From: Candidatus Tenderia electrophaga
Lineage (GTDB): Bacteria; Pseudomonadota; Gammaproteobacteria; Tenderiales; Tenderiaceae
NCBI GenBank assembly: GCA_001447805.1
Contig: CP013099.1
Location: 3,331,181-3,395,180, forward strand
DNA length: 64,000 nucleotides
Reading direction: 5' to 3'
Shown: piece by piece, positions 10,696 to 21,577 of the stretch
Position numbering within the stretch: the stretch's first letter is position 1
Layout of the letters: each line of letters starts with the position of its first letter
Notes under the pieces: model-generated
Told to the model about the DNA's origin: nothing
What the model saw: the letters and a program-made list of their open reading frames with translations, nothing else
Databases searched by the model: none
Made by a program: the position numbers and the translations under genes

Positions 10696-12417
10696 ATGAA
10701 GCCTTATTCATTAATATTCGGACCTTTCCTTTTAATATCAATGCTTTCAGCCTGTGCTACAGCGCCTCAGCCGGGTGTTCAGGCGCCCGAGGAGCAGGCT
10801 GAGATGCGCGCCAGCGGCCCCGAGCTGCCGGATGTCGAACTCACCCCCGAGCTGCTCAACGACCTGTTCGTGGCCGAGGTGGCGTTACAGCGCGGCGAAT
10901 ACGAAACGGCGGTGGAATACTATACCCGCCTGGCCAAACAGACCGCCGACCCCCGACTGGTGGAGCGCGCCACCCGCATCGCCCTGTTTACCCGCGAATA
11001 TCAGGCCGCATTGGAGTTGGGTCGGCAGTGGATCGAGTTGGACCCGACCAATGCCGATGCCGGCCAGATCCTCACCATGCTGCAGGTCAAAGCCGGCGAC
11101 TACAGCGCCGCGCTGGAATCGCTGGAACTGGTGGCGGCCACCGCCGAGGACGATGCCAGCCGCTATCTCATGATGATTCGCCTGCTCGGCCGCGAGCAGG
11201 ATAAGGACGCGGCCTTGGAAGTGATGCAACGTTATCTCGAGCGGCATCCGGACGATAACGCCGCCCTGTTCGCTCATGCCCAGTTGTCCCTGCGCGCCGG
11301 CAAGCTGCAACAGGCGGAGACCACCATCGATCGACTGTTGGTGTTGGATCCCGACTGGACCCAGGCGGTCATTCTGCGCGCGCGTATTCTGCAGGCCGAC
11401 AATCGCGAAGCGGCCGCCTTGGATTATCTCGGCCAGAGGGTGCGCCGCAACGGCGACGATATGGAGCTGCGGGTGCAGTACGGCCGCATGTTGGTCGACG
11501 TGGATCGTCCCAACGAGGCACTGGAGCAGTTTCGCAAGGTGCTCAAGGCCCAGCCCGAAAACGATGACATCCTGTTTGCCGCCGGCTTGGTGGCGCTGCG
11601 TGTCGAGCTGATCGACGAGGCGCGCGACTATTTTCTGCGCCTCAACGACCGCGCCGTGCGCGTCGACGAGACCGGCTATTACCTCGGCCGTATCGAGGAG
11701 ATCAAGGAAAACTATGACCGTGCCATTCGCTGGTACAGCAGCGTCAGCCGTGGCGAAAACTATCTCAATGCCCAAGTGCGCAGCGCCTTGCTGCACGCGC
11801 GCCAGGGCGACGTGGACGCGGCCCGCGCCCTGCTGCATGCGGCCCAGGCGCGTACGCCCGGGCAGCAGTTGCGCCTGTATCTGGCCGAAGGTGAGATCCT
11901 GCGCGATGTAGGGCATTATCAGGCGGCCCTGGATGTCTACGATCACGCCCTGCAAGGGGCGCCGGGCAACACTGAGCTGCTGTATGCCCGCGCTATGGTG
12001 GCGGAAAAGCTGGGCCGCATTGACCAGCTCGAGCGCGACCTGCTGGCCATTCTGGAACGCGAACCCGACCACGTCGACGCCCTCAATTCCCTCGGCTATA
12101 CCCTGGCCGATCGCACCGATCGCATCGACGAGGCCTATACCTACGTCAAGCGCGCCCTGGAATTGGAGCCGGACAGCTTTTATATACTGGATAGCATGGG
12201 CTGGGTGTTATACCGCCAGGGCAAATTGGATCAGGCCCTGGAGTATTTGCAGCGGGCCATGAACAAGAATGCAGACGCCGAAGTCGCCGCCCACCTGGGT
12301 GAGGTGCTGTGGGTCAAGGGCGACCACGACGGCGCCCGCAGCATCTGGCAGCAGGCCCTGGAGACCAGCCCCGAAAGCACTGCCGTGCGCAATACCATCA
12401 AACGATTCGAAAAATAA
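10696..12417 (+). CDS. TPR-repeat lipoprotein upstream of lolB
   Basis: The 573-residue protein begins with a lipoprotein signal peptide and lipobox (LSAC, Cys19). The rest is a chain of tetratricopeptide repeats, for example GEYETAVEYYTRLAKQTADP near the N-terminus and SLGYTLADRTDRIDEAYTYVKRALELEP near the C-terminus. It is probably anchored in the outer membrane and acts as a protein-protein scaffold. Its stop overlaps the lolB start (TAATG), pointing to coupled expression with the lipoprotein receptor. The exact role is unknown. A GGAGGGCAGG run precedes the ATG. Confidence 0.9.
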   Translation: MKPYSLIFGPFLLISMLSACATAPQPGVQAPEEQAEMRASGPELPDVELTPELLNDLFVAEVALQRGEYETAVEYYTRLAKQTADPRLVERATRIALFTREYQAALELGRQWIELDPTNADAGQILTMLQVKAGDYSAALESLELVAATAEDDASRYLMMIRLLGREQDKDAALEVMQRYLERHPDDNAALFAHAQLSLRAGKLQQAETTIDRLLVLDPDWTQAVILRARILQADNREAAALDYLGQRVRRNGDDMELRVQYGRMLVDVDRPNEALEQFRKVLKAQPENDDILFAAGLVALRVELIDEARDYFLRLNDRAVRVDETGYYLGRIEEIKENYDRAIRWYSSVSRGENYLNAQVRSALLHARQGDVDAARALLHAAQARTPGQQLRLYLAEGEILRDVGHYQAALDVYDHALQGAPGNTELLYARAMVAEKLGRIDQLERDLLAILEREPDHVDALNSLGYTLADRTDRIDEAYTYVKRALELEPDSFYILDSMGWVLYRQGKLDQALEYLQRAMNKNADAEVAAHLGEVLWVKGDHDGARSIWQQALETSPESTAVRNTIKRFEK

Positions 12418-13085
12418 TGCCGCATCATTCCAACCGCACCCGGTGCCCGCGCGCCCTGGGTGTTTTTTTTGTTCTGCTGAGTGGGCTTTTGCTATCGGCC
12501 TGCGCCACGCGGCCCGCCATCTCGCCACCCGTCTCAATCGAGCAGCGCGCCGCCGAATGGCAGGCCCAGCGCCGGGCGCTGGCGCAATTGGAACGTTGGT
12601 CTTTCAGCGGCCGCGTCGCCGTCAAAGACAAGCAGTCGGACAGCTGGAGCGCCGCACTGGCCTGGCAGCAGCGCGGCGACAGTTACGACATCCGTCTGAG
12701 CGGCGCCTTCGGGCGGCAGGCGGCACGACTGTTCGGCCGGCCGGGTTATGCCGTCATCGAGACCGGCGCGCAAGCCGCCCTGTCGGCCAGCTCGGTGGAA
12801 ATGCTGATGCAGGAGCAATTGGGTTGGTCGGTACCGGTACAGGGCTTCAAACACTGGCTGGTCGGCGCCCCGGCCCCCGGCATGATCGACCGCTATGCCT
12901 TGGATGCGGCCGGGCGTCTGGCTGAGTTGCAGCAGTCCGGCTGGCAGATCCGCTACAGCCGTTATCAACGCGTCGCCGATCTTGACCTGCCGCGTAAGCT
13001 GGAGCTGGAAAACCCGCGTCTGCGTATCCGGCTGGTGATCGATGACTGGGACCTGGCTCGGGGCGACGCCGACGATGTGGTCTGA
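12417..13085 (+). CDS. lolB: Outer-membrane lipoprotein insertion factor LolB
   Basis: LolB is the lipoprotein receptor that takes lipoproteins from LolA and inserts them into the outer membrane. The 222-residue product has a lipobox (LLLSAC), then the family-typical [10 protein letters not shown] and [20 protein letters not shown] segments. The start ATG 12417 overlaps the TAA of the TPR gene. The 3' end overlaps ispE by 11 bases. The lolB-ispE-tRNA-prs order is typical of gammaproteobacteria. Confidence 0.94.
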   Translation: MPHHSNRTRCPRALGVFFVLLSGLLLSACATRPAISPPVSIEQRAAEWQAQRRALAQLERWSFSGRVAVKDKQSDSWSAALAWQQRGDSYDIRLSGAFGRQAARLFGRPGYAVIETGAQAALSASSVEMLMQEQLGWSVPVQGFKHWLVGAPAPGMIDRYALDAAGRLAELQQSGWQIRYSRYQRVADLDLPRKLELENPRLRIRLVIDDWDLARGDADDVV

Positions 13086-13941
13086 ACATTGGCCGGCGCC
13101 GGCCAAGCTCAATCTGTTTTTACACATCACCGGCCGCCGCGCCGACGGTTATCACCTGTTGCAGAGTGTGTTCCAGTTTCTCGATTATGCCGATGAATTG
13201 AGTTTCGCCCTGCGCCAAGACGGCCGGGTGCGCCGCGTCGACGCCCTGGCCGGCGTGGCCGAGCTCGATGATCTCACCGTGCGCGCCGCGCGTGCGCTAC
13301 AGCAGTTCAGCGGCACCGCTCAAGGGGTGGATATCCGCCTCCACAAACGCCTGCCCATGGGCGGCGGCCTGGGCGGTGGCAGTTCCGACGCCGCCACCAC
13401 CCTGGTGGCGCTGAACCGGCTTTGGGGGCTCGGGCTCAGCGTCGATCAGCTGGCCGCGCTGGGCCTGGCGTTGGGCGCCGACGTGCCGGTGTTCGTGCAC
13501 GGCCAGGCTGCCTGGGCCGAAGGCGTGGGCGAGCGGCTCACCCCCATCGATCTGCCCGAGCCCTGGTTCGTAGTGATTATCCCGCCCTGCCAGGTGTCGA
13601 CGGCCGAGATCTTCGCCGCGCCGGAATTGACACGCGCGGCGCAAAGCATCAAAATACCCGCCTTTCTCGACGGGCAGGCTAGCAACGTCTGCGAAGCGGT
13701 GGTGCGCAAGCGCTACCCGGACGTAGATAAGGCTTTGAATTGGTTGGCCCGATACAGCCAGTCCCGCATGAGTGGCACGGGTGCCTGTGTCTTCGCCCCG
13801 TTTGCCGAAGAGGCGGATGCGCGACGTGTTTTGCAACAGCTGCCGGGCCCCTGGCATGGCGTTGTTGCCAAGGGTTTGAACCGGTCCCCGCTGTTGGATC
13901 GCCTGACCCAAACGTCCCATTCAGACGCGAGAACAGTTTAA
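13075..13941 (+). CDS. ispE: 4-diphosphocytidyl-2-C-methyl-D-erythritol kinase
   Basis: IspE phosphorylates CDP-methylerythritol in the non-mevalonate isoprenoid pathway. The 288-residue GHMP kinase shows [21 protein letters not shown] at the start, the ATP-binding motif [17 protein letters not shown] and the C-terminal [12 protein letters not shown] motif. The ATG at 13075 is preferred because the conserved PAPAKLNL begins seven residues later; an in-frame ATG at 13042 lies deeper inside lolB. Confidence 0.97.
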   Translation: MWSEHWPAPAKLNLFLHITGRRADGYHLLQSVFQFLDYADELSFALRQDGRVRRVDALAGVAELDDLTVRAARALQQFSGTAQGVDIRLHKRLPMGGGLGGGSSDAATTLVALNRLWGLGLSVDQLAALGLALGADVPVFVHGQAAWAEGVGERLTPIDLPEPWFVVIIPPCQVSTAEIFAAPELTRAAQSIKIPAFLDGQASNVCEAVVRKRYPDVDKALNWLARYSQSRMSGTGACVFAPFAEEADARRVLQQLPGPWHGVVAKGLNRSPLLDRLTQTSHSDARTV

Positions 13942-13945
13942 TTAT

Positions 13946-14020
13946 TGGGGTGTCGCCAAGCGGTAAGGCACAGGGTTTTGATCCCTGCATACCCAGGTTC
14001 GAATCCTGGCACCCCAGCCA
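13946..14020 (+). tRNA. tRNA-Gln (TTG anticodon)
   Basis: The acceptor stem TGGGGTG pairs with CACCCCA, followed by G and an encoded CCA. The anticodon arm CAGGG-TTTTGAT-CCCTG gives anticodon TTG. The T-arm contains GGTTCGAATCC. It sits between ispE and prs as in many gammaproteobacteria. Confidence 0.96.
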
Positions 14021-14062
14021 TATTTTTGTCCGGTGAATAGAAAAGCGAGAGAGGTTCGAGTC

Positions 14063-15019
14063 GTGGCTGACAGCAGGATGATGGTGTTCACTGGTAACGC
14101 CAACCCCCAGCTCGCCCAGGCGGTGGTCAAATACCTCGATACCTCTCTGGGCAAGGCGGTGGTGGGCCGTTTCAGCGACGGCGAGATCATGGTCGAGGTC
14201 ATGGAGAATATCCGCGGCCGCGATGTCTTCATCGTCCAGTCCACCTGCGCCCCCACCAACGACAATCTGATGGAGCTGTGCGTCATGATGGACGCCATGC
14301 GCCGTGCCTCGGCCGGCCGCATCACCGCCGTCATCCCCTATTTCGGCTACTCGCGTCAGGACCGCCGGCCGCGCTCCGTGCGCGTGCCCATCACCGCGCG
14401 CGTGGTGGCCGACATGCTCACCGTCAGCGGCGCCGATCGCATCATGACCGTCGACCTGCACGCCGACCAGATTCAGGGCTTTTTCGACCTGCCGGTGGAC
14501 AATATCTACGCCTCACCGATTTTGCTGGGCGATATCTGGCGCCACAAGATCGGCGACGACATCGTCGTCGTCTCGCCCGACGTGGGCGGTGTCGTCCGTG
14601 CCCGGGCCTTAGCCAAACGTCTCGACGATGCCGACCTGGCCATTATCGACAAACGCCGCCCCAAGCCCAATGTGGCGCGGGTCATGAATATCATCGGCGA
14701 TGTCGAGGACCGCACCTGTATCCTGATCGACGACCTGGTGGACACCGCCGGCACCCTGTGCACCGCCGCCGGGGCTTTGAAAGAGCACGGTGCGCAGAAG
14801 GTGGTGGCCTACTGTACCCATCCGGTGTTGTCCGGTCCGGCGGTGAGCAATATCGAGAATTCCAAGCTGGACGAGTTGGTGGTGACCGATTCCATTCCGC
14901 TTTCGCCTGAGGCCCAGGCCTGCAGCCAGATCCGCCAGCTCAGTATCGCCGAGCTGCTGGGCGAGACCATTCGCCGCATCAGCAACGAAGAATCGGTCAG
15001 CTCGCTGTTTGTTGAGTAA
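14063..15019 (+). CDS. prs: Ribose-phosphate pyrophosphokinase
   Basis: Prs makes PRPP from ribose-5-phosphate and ATP, feeding nucleotide, histidine and tryptophan synthesis. The 318-residue product (from GTG 14063) contains the flexible loop [14 protein letters not shown], the PRPP-binding motif [15 protein letters not shown] and the metal-binding [13 protein letters not shown]. The GTG is chosen because GAGAGAGG lies about eight bases upstream and the length matches the family; longer in-frame starts run into the tRNA trailer. A terminator follows. Confidence 0.97.
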   Translation: MADSRMMVFTGNANPQLAQAVVKYLDTSLGKAVVGRFSDGEIMVEVMENIRGRDVFIVQSTCAPTNDNLMELCVMMDAMRRASAGRITAVIPYFGYSRQDRRPRSVRVPITARVVADMLTVSGADRIMTVDLHADQIQGFFDLPVDNIYASPILLGDIWRHKIGDDIVVVSPDVGGVVRARALAKRLDDADLAIIDKRRPKPNVARVMNIIGDVEDRTCILIDDLVDTAGTLCTAAGALKEHGAQKVVAYCTHPVLSGPAVSNIENSKLDELVVTDSIPLSPEAQACSQIRQLSIAELLGETIRRISNEESVSSLFVE

Positions 15020-15020
15020 G

Positions 15021-15045
15021 GGAAAGGGGCGGCTGGCGCCCCTTT
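15021..15045 (+). terminator. Rho-independent terminator after prs
   Basis: GGGGCG and CGCCCC arms (about 15025-15041) with flanking A and T runs form a strong hairpin directly after the prs stop codon. It separates prs from rplY. Confidence 0.75.
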
Positions 15046-15192
15046 TCGAATTCCAAGCGCTAAAGTGAGCGCTCACGGCGGCCGGGGCTTACAAGAATTT
15101 GTGCGTTCAGTGTGTTGACTGACGGCGCAAGCCATGCCGACCCTGGTCGCGGGGGAGGCGAAACATTAACTCTAATATAGAGAGACAGAAAA

Positions 15193-15840
15193 ATGAGTGT
15201 TGAAGCGTTTATCGTAGATGCAGAGCTGCGTAACGACGAGGGGAAAGGTGCGAGCCGCCGCCTGCGTCGTGAAGGCAAAGTGCCCGCCGTGATCTACGGC
15301 GGTAACAGAGACCCCCAGAGCATCAGCATGGCCAAGAATATCATCTGGCAGCAGATCGAAAATGAGGCGTTTTTTTCCCACATTGTCACGGTCAACGTGG
15401 CCGGTGAGGCGCAAAAGGCGGTGGTCAAGGACCTGCAGATGCATCCCTTCAAGCAGGCCATCGTGCACATGGATTTTCTGCGCGTTGACGAGGCCTCGAT
15501 GATCAAGGTCTCCGTGCCCCTGCATTTCATCGGTGAAGATATCGCCCCCGGCGCCAAGGCCGGCGGTGTGGTGACGCATCAGATGACCAGCGTCGAAGTC
15601 AGCTGTCCGGCGGGCAAGCTGCCGGAATACCTGGAAGCGGATGTGTCCGCGATGGACATCGGCGACTCGCTCCATCTTTCCGAGCTGAAACTGCCGGAAG
15701 GCGTCGAGATCGTCGAGCTGAGCCACGGCGAAGAGCATGACCTGCCCGTGGTGAGTATTGTGGCCAGCCGTGCCGGCAGCGTCGAGGAAGAGGTGGAAGC
15801 CGCGCCTGAGGCGGGCGAAGACGAAGCCGCCCCGGAATAA
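15193..15840 (+). CDS. rplY: 50S ribosomal protein L25/general stress protein Ctc
   Basis: L25 binds 5S rRNA in the central protuberance. The 215-residue product is the long Ctc/TL5 form: an N-terminal 5S rRNA-binding domain (GASRRLRREGKVPAVIYGG) followed by the C-terminal TL5 domain (KVSVPLHFIGEDIAPGAKAGG) and an acidic tail. It precedes pth and ychF, its usual neighbours. Confidence 0.96.
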   Translation: MSVEAFIVDAELRNDEGKGASRRLRREGKVPAVIYGGNRDPQSISMAKNIIWQQIENEAFFSHIVTVNVAGEAQKAVVKDLQMHPFKQAIVHMDFLRVDEASMIKVSVPLHFIGEDIAPGAKAGGVVTHQMTSVEVSCPAGKLPEYLEADVSAMDIGDSLHLSELKLPEGVEIVELSHGEEHDLPVVSIVASRAGSVEEEVEAAPEAGEDEAAPE

Positions 15841-15871
15841 GTCCTACGCCTGTAGGGCTTGAAGGAGACCG

Positions 15872-16456
15872 GTGTTGTCTGCCGTGGTTGCCTTGATTGT
15901 CGGTCTGGGAAATCCCGGCCCGCAGTACGAAGCGACTCGGCACAACGCCGGTTTTTGGTTTGTCGAGCAGGTGGCACGCCAACACGGCGCCCAGTTCCGC
16001 TTCGAGGCCAAGTTTCATGGCGAGCTAGCCAAGCTCAGCATCGCTGAGCGGGATGTGTGGCTGCTTAAACCCCAGACCTTCATGAACCGTTCCGGCCAGT
16101 CCGTGGCGGCCGTGGCGCGTTTTTACAAGATACCGCTGGAACACATTCTGGTGGTGCATGATGAGCTGGACCTGCCGCCGGGGACGGCGCGCTTGAAGCG
16201 GGGCGGCGGTCATGGCGGCCACAACGGTCTGCGCGATATCGTCGCCCAGATGGGCGGCCGGGATTTCATGCGCCTGCGCATCGGCATCGGCCATCCCGGC
16301 CACAGTAAACAGGTCAGCCACTATGTGCTCAGCCGCGCCGCTGCCGAGGATCAAGGCCTGATCGAGGCATCAATCGACGCGGCCCTGGCGGTGCTCCCCC
16401 AGGTGGTGGGCGGTGAGTTCCAGAAGGCCATGAATACACTGCACTCGGACAACTAA
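15872..16456 (+). CDS. pth: Peptidyl-tRNA hydrolase
   Basis: Pth recycles peptidyl-tRNA that drops off the ribosome. The 194-residue product has the family signatures [18 protein letters not shown] (with the catalytic His in TRHN) and [13 protein letters not shown], plus HDELDLPPG. The start is GTG 15872 or the adjacent TTG 15875; AAGGAG lies at 15862-15867. The rplY-pth-ychF order is conserved. Confidence 0.97.
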   Translation: MLSAVVALIVGLGNPGPQYEATRHNAGFWFVEQVARQHGAQFRFEAKFHGELAKLSIAERDVWLLKPQTFMNRSGQSVAAVARFYKIPLEHILVVHDELDLPPGTARLKRGGGHGGHNGLRDIVAQMGGRDFMRLRIGIGHPGHSKQVSHYVLSRAAAEDQGLIEASIDAALAVLPQVVGGEFQKAMNTLHSDN

Positions 16457-16470
16457 CAGGAAACCGAATT

Positions 16471-17562
<1,092 letters not shown>

Positions 17563-17647
17563 TGGCTTATTGCCCTTTGCCTTGACAAGCACAGGTTAAA
17601 ACCGGAAAATTCGCAATCCTGTCCGGGCCCGGCGCCCGATACGCAAT

Positions 17648-17724
17648 GGCTACGTAGCTCAGCTGGTTAGAGCACATCACTCATAATGATGGGGTCCCCT
17701 GTTCGAATCAGGGCGTAGCCACCA
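17648..17724 (+). tRNA. tRNA-Met (CAT anticodon)
   Basis: The acceptor stem GGCTACG pairs with CGTAGCC, followed by A and encoded CCA. The anticodon arm CATCA-CTCATAA-TGATG gives anticodon CAT. The paired first acceptor base and overall sequence fit elongator Met; an Ile2 tRNA with modified C34 cannot be excluded from anticodon alone. Confidence 0.93.
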
Positions 17725-17911
17725 TATTTCCCCTGGCCCCGGCGAGATTTGTCCTCTCCTTTTTCGCCCGCCTCAATAGTTTCCTTAACCGGACGATAAC
17801 CAACGCGAGGCAAGCCTCACGTACCACAGCGACCGGCTGGTGTTGGCCTGGCAACAGCCAGGCCGTGCGTGGCGCGCCGTGTGTTCCACCCTATTAGCGT
17901 TGGTCAAGTGT

Positions 17912-18169
17912 ATGTTCTATGAATTCATTGCCCGTGGTTTACGGGAAACCCCCTGGCTGAGTCTGCTTGAGGACATTGCCGCGATCTGCCTGGTATTGAT
18001 GGTTCCCACATTGATCGAGGGCGTATGCCGGCTCGCGGGGGTGACGCAATCGATGTATGCCTTCCTGTTGTCCCTCTATTTGCTCAGCTCCGTTGTGGCC
18101 GTCGCCTTCACCGCGATTTTGCTCCATCGCTTGTGGGGGCGGGGGCGTCAAGTAGAGACCGACACATAA
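17912..18169 (+). CDS. Small membrane protein, unknown function
   Basis: The 85-residue product from ATG 17912 has two predicted membrane helices (LLEDIAAICLVLMVPTLIEGV and MYAFLLSLYLLSSVVAVAFTAILL) and an Arg-rich end. A longer in-frame start at 17840 would add a hydrophilic-hydrophobic stretch. No clear ribosome binding site precedes either. No family was recognised. Neighbours (tRNA-Met, SET protein) give no functional clue. Confidence 0.5.
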   Translation: MFYEFIARGLRETPWLSLLEDIAAICLVLMVPTLIEGVCRLAGVTQSMYAFLLSLYLLSSVVAVAFTAILLHRLWGRGRQVETDT

Positions 18170-18309
18170 GTCTCAGAGCCGCGCAGGATCACCGTCATTT
18201 CCAGTCTGCTGTCCTGAGACACTGCTGCGCTACCATGCGCCGCCTAGCTGCAGCAAATTTCGCCAGATCTGGGTATCCTGGGGCTGAATGAGAACGACAA
18301 GGTACTGTC

Positions 18310-18615
18310 ATGGCAAACAAAGTATTGGTTAAAGAGAGTGGTATCCACGGCCTGGGGTTGTTCGCCAAGCAGAAGATCCGTAAGGGTGAAGTGATCGGCG
18401 CCATCAAACCCAAGCGCGCCAAGAGAAACGGTCCGCACGTCCTGTGGGTGTCCGACACCGAGGGCCATAAGGTCGAGGGGCCGTTGCGGTACATCAATCA
18501 CAGCCCTGCGCCCAATGCCTGTTATTGCGATGATTTGACCGTCATCGCCCTTAAAGACATCCAGCCGGGTGACGAAATCACCCATAATTACGGCACCGAC
18601 TGGCACCAGGAGTAG
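18310..18615 (+). CDS. Minimal SET-domain protein
   Basis: The 101-residue protein is almost exactly one SET domain. SET-N motif: GIHGLGLFAKQKIRKGEVIG. Catalytic-site motifs: RYINHSPAPNACY (the RFxNHxCxPN equivalent) and GDEITHNYG (the GEELxxDY equivalent). SET domains transfer methyl groups from SAM to lysine. Small bacterial versions are known, but their substrates are mostly uncharacterised. There is no post-SET cysteine cluster. It appears to be a single-gene unit. Confidence 0.85.
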   Translation: MANKVLVKESGIHGLGLFAKQKIRKGEVIGAIKPKRAKRNGPHVLWVSDTEGHKVEGPLRYINHSPAPNACYCDDLTVIALKDIQPGDEITHNYGTDWHQE

Positions 18616-18753
18616 TCCTTTCCCGGGCTTGGCGCGTCGTCATTTGAGGGCCTCAAGCTCCATAGCTTTATTCAACATTTTTACCCATCTGCCGATGCTT
18701 AACTAGACGTTGCCGTAGCAGCACGAAGTTTAGTGGGAGAGAGGTGAGTGTTT

Positions 18754-19206
18754 ATGCAGGCCAGGGGGGCTTTATGCATGCCCGGAGTGGTGATTTTTGC
18801 CGCCGTTTTTAGCGGTGCGCTGTCGCCCGTTTCCGCCTGGAGTGAGGAAGGATCTGCCCCCGCCGCCATCGAGGGCGCCGTTTTGCTCAGCGCCGAGGAG
18901 CTGGTTGCGACTTTCGAGCACCATCCCCGATTGGTCATGATCGATGCCCGTCTGACGGGGGATCGGCGCCAAGGCTATATCGAAGGCTCGGTCAGTTTAC
19001 CCAACACCGAGACCGACTGTGACAGCCTGGCGCGAGTGCTTCCCGGCTTCGACCATCCGGTTGTGTTTTACTGCAACGGTCCCAAATGTCGTCGCAGTTA
19101 CGTGGCGGTCAAGCGCGCCCGGCGCTGTGGTTATACCCGGATCTACTGGTTTCGCGGCGGCTTCGCCGAGTGGAAGGCCAAGGGTTATCCGTATCTGAAT
19201 GAATAG
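18754..19206 (+). CDS. Exported rhodanese-domain protein
   Basis: The 150-residue product has an N-terminal hydrophobic export signal (PGVVIFAAVFSGALSPVSAW) and one rhodanese domain. The catalytic cysteine loop is YCNGPKCRRS, and the domain ends with the typical RIYWFRGGFAEWKAKGYP. The location is probably periplasmic. ATG 18754 is preferred to GTG 18748 because GGAGAGAGG lies about nine bases before it. It overlaps the start of the GGDEF-EAL gene by eight bases, so the two are translationally coupled and may act in one sensory unit. Confidence 0.88.
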   Translation: MQARGALCMPGVVIFAAVFSGALSPVSAWSEEGSAPAAIEGAVLLSAEELVATFEHHPRLVMIDARLTGDRRQGYIEGSVSLPNTETDCDSLARVLPGFDHPVVFYCNGPKCRRSYVAVKRARRCGYTRIYWFRGGFAEWKAKGYPYLNE

Positions 19207-21574
19207 GTCGATTGTGTCTGTCTTGTCTCCCAATCATTGGTCCATGCGCACCAGTCTGGTTGCCACCATCCTGGCGATGGCCGTCATCGGAGTCGTATTG
19301 GTGGTGGTGGCCGGCGAGTTCTATCGCGATCTCGCCCTGGATAACCAGCGCAAACTGCTCACCGAAATCATCGAGATGGAAGTCCATGAACAACTCGAAG
19401 GCGCACAGCAACGTGCCATTGAGGTGGGCACGTCGATACGCGCGGACGTGAGCTTTCGTCAGGCCTTGGAACAGCATCAGTCTCCCCGCTTGGAAGCGGC
19501 GCTGGTGCGCTATATCGAGCGCCATGCCCCCATGTTTGCCCGGCTCAATATCAAACGCACGGTGGTCTTGGATAAGGACTTTCGCGCGCTGGTGAACCTG
19601 GAGCTGAGCCCGTCCGTGTCCTCGAGTGACGTATTGCCTTGCCACGCCCAGATAGAGCGACTCAAGCACGGCCCGGGAAATGGTCGGACCGCGCATTCCT
19701 TATTGTGCCCGGTGGACGGCAGAGTCTACCTGGGCACGTTGATGCCCATCGGCTCGGATCCGGTACAGGGGTATCTGCAGATCAACACCGACGCGGCCTT
19801 GGATATCAAGAAACTGGAAAAGCTTCTGAACACGCCTTTGCTGATCAACTTTACCGACGGCGTTGAGGCCTATCGATCGCCGCAGTGGGTGGAGCGTTCC
19901 GCGGCCGGCGCGACGCTGCGCATCGATCATACCTTGAGAGACGCACGCGGCGACGCCTATCTACTCATCAGCCTGATATTCGATGTGGCCGCGTTTCAGC
20001 AGAAGCTGAAACAGACCGAGGGCTTGATCTTGATGGGGGCCGCCTTGATCACTCTGGTCGCCGTGCTGATTGCCCTGCTGCTGCTGCAGAAGACCACGCT
20101 GCAACCGTTGGGCGCACTGACTCAGCAGCTGCGCCTGGTAGGTGAAAACCAGGACCATTTGGGCGAACAGGTGCGGGTCAGCGGCAACAAGGAGCTGTGC
20201 CAGCTTGCCACCCACTTCAATGCCGTGTCCACCGAGCTGCGTGAACTCTATCAGAAACTGGAAAAGCTGGCCTTCACCGACGCCTTGACCGGCTTGCCCA
20301 ATCGCGAATTATTTTATGATCGCCTCACCCAGCTGATACTGCTGGCGCGCCGTGTCCCGGGCCAGTTTTCCCTGTTCGTCATGGATCTGGATCGTTTCAA
20401 ATACATCAACGACACCCTGGGGCATCAGGTGGGCGACGAGCTGCTGCGCCAGGCCGGCGCCCGACTTCACGACGTGGTGCGCGAGACCGATACCATCGCC
20501 CGCCTCGGCGGCGACGAGTTCGCCGCCCTGCTACCCAAGGTGGTGGATACCCAGGGGGCGATCATCGTTGCCGAGCGTATGCACGCGGCCCTGGCCGAGC
20601 CTTTCATCATCGACGGCCACCAGCTCAATAGCGGCATCAGCATCGGCGTGGTGATGCATCCTTATCACGGCGAAAATCAGCATGAGTTGATGCAGCGCGC
20701 CGACGTGGCTATGTACCACGCCAAGCAGAATCAGATGGGGTATGCCTTTTACGAAACCGAAATTGATAAGCACAACGTGCTCGAACTGACCTTGGAGACC
20801 GAGCTCAAACACGCCATTAATAACGATTCGCTCAAGCTGTTTTACCAGCCCAAGATCATCGTCGATAGCGGCGAGGTGTACGGCGCTGAAGCCCTGCTGC
20901 GCTGGATTCATCCTGAGCGCGGTTTTATTCCGCCCGATGCGTTCATCCCCATGGCGGAACAGACCGGGTTGATTCATCCGCTCACCAAGTGGGTGCTCAA
21001 GACCGCCGTGCGCCAGGCCAAGCAGTGGCATGAGCGCGGCATGATGCTGAATGTGGCTATCAACCTATCGGCCCAGAGTCTGCGCGACCCGGGTCTCATC
21101 GAGACTATCGAGTCCACCCTGCGGGAGGTCGACATGGCGCCCCATTATCTGACCCTGGAGCTGACCGAAACGGCGGTCATGTCCGACCCGCGCCGGGCCC
21201 TGGATATCCTCACCGAGCTTGACCAGAAAGGGGTCATGTTGTCCATTGATGACTTCGGTACGGGATATTCCTCGTTGGCCTATCTGAAGCAGCTGCCCAT
21301 GGACGAGCTCAAAATCGACCGCTCGTTTGTCATGGAGATGGACAAAGACAAGAATGATGCCGTCATCGTCCACTCCACTATTGATCTGGCCCATAACATG
21401 GGGCTCAAGGTGGTGGCCGAGGGCGTGGAAACCGACCAGGCCTGGCATACCCTCAAGGCCTTGGGCTGCGACATGGGACAAGGCTATTTCATGTGTAAAC
21501 CGGTGGATGCGGACACCTTCATGGAATGGCTGGACAGCTCGGCCTGGCATCCGCCCAAACAACAGCAGGTTTAG
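19199..21574 (+). CDS. Membrane GGDEF-EAL protein (cyclic-di-GMP turnover)
   Basis: The 791-residue protein has a membrane helix at about residues 21-40, a periplasmic sensor region of about 220 residues, a second helix near 275-300 (LILMGAALITLVAVLIALLLL), a HAMP-like linker, then GGDEF and EAL domains. The synthase motif is intact (GGDEF, residues 437-441). The EAL motif is intact (E564-A-L) with later conserved segments (DDFGTGYSSLAYLKQLP, DRSFV). It could therefore make, degrade or both make and degrade c-di-GMP. The coupled upstream rhodanese suggests a periplasmic sulfur or redox input, which is inference. Confidence 0.95.
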   Translation: MNRSIVSVLSPNHWSMRTSLVATILAMAVIGVVLVVVAGEFYRDLALDNQRKLLTEIIEMEVHEQLEGAQQRAIEVGTSIRADVSFRQALEQHQSPRLEAALVRYIERHAPMFARLNIKRTVVLDKDFRALVNLELSPSVSSSDVLPCHAQIERLKHGPGNGRTAHSLLCPVDGRVYLGTLMPIGSDPVQGYLQINTDAALDIKKLEKLLNTPLLINFTDGVEAYRSPQWVERSAAGATLRIDHTLRDARGDAYLLISLIFDVAAFQQKLKQTEGLILMGAALITLVAVLIALLLLQKTTLQPLGALTQQLRLVGENQDHLGEQVRVSGNKELCQLATHFNAVSTELRELYQKLEKLAFTDALTGLPNRELFYDRLTQLILLARRVPGQFSLFVMDLDRFKYINDTLGHQVGDELLRQAGARLHDVVRETDTIARLGGDEFAALLPKVVDTQGAIIVAERMHAALAEPFIIDGHQLNSGISIGVVMHPYHGENQHELMQRADVAMYHAKQNQMGYAFYETEIDKHNVLELTLETELKHAINNDSLKLFYQPKIIVDSGEVYGAEALLRWIHPERGFIPPDAFIPMAEQTGLIHPLTKWVLKTAVRQAKQWHERGMMLNVAINLSAQSLRDPGLIETIESTLREVDMAPHYLTLELTETAVMSDPRRALDILTELDQKGVMLSIDDFGTGYSSLAYLKQLPMDELKIDRSFVMEMDKDKNDAVIVHSTIDLAHNMGLKVVAEGVETDQAWHTLKALGCDMGQGYFMCKPVDADTFMEWLDSSAWHPPKQQQV

Positions 21575-21577
21575 GCG

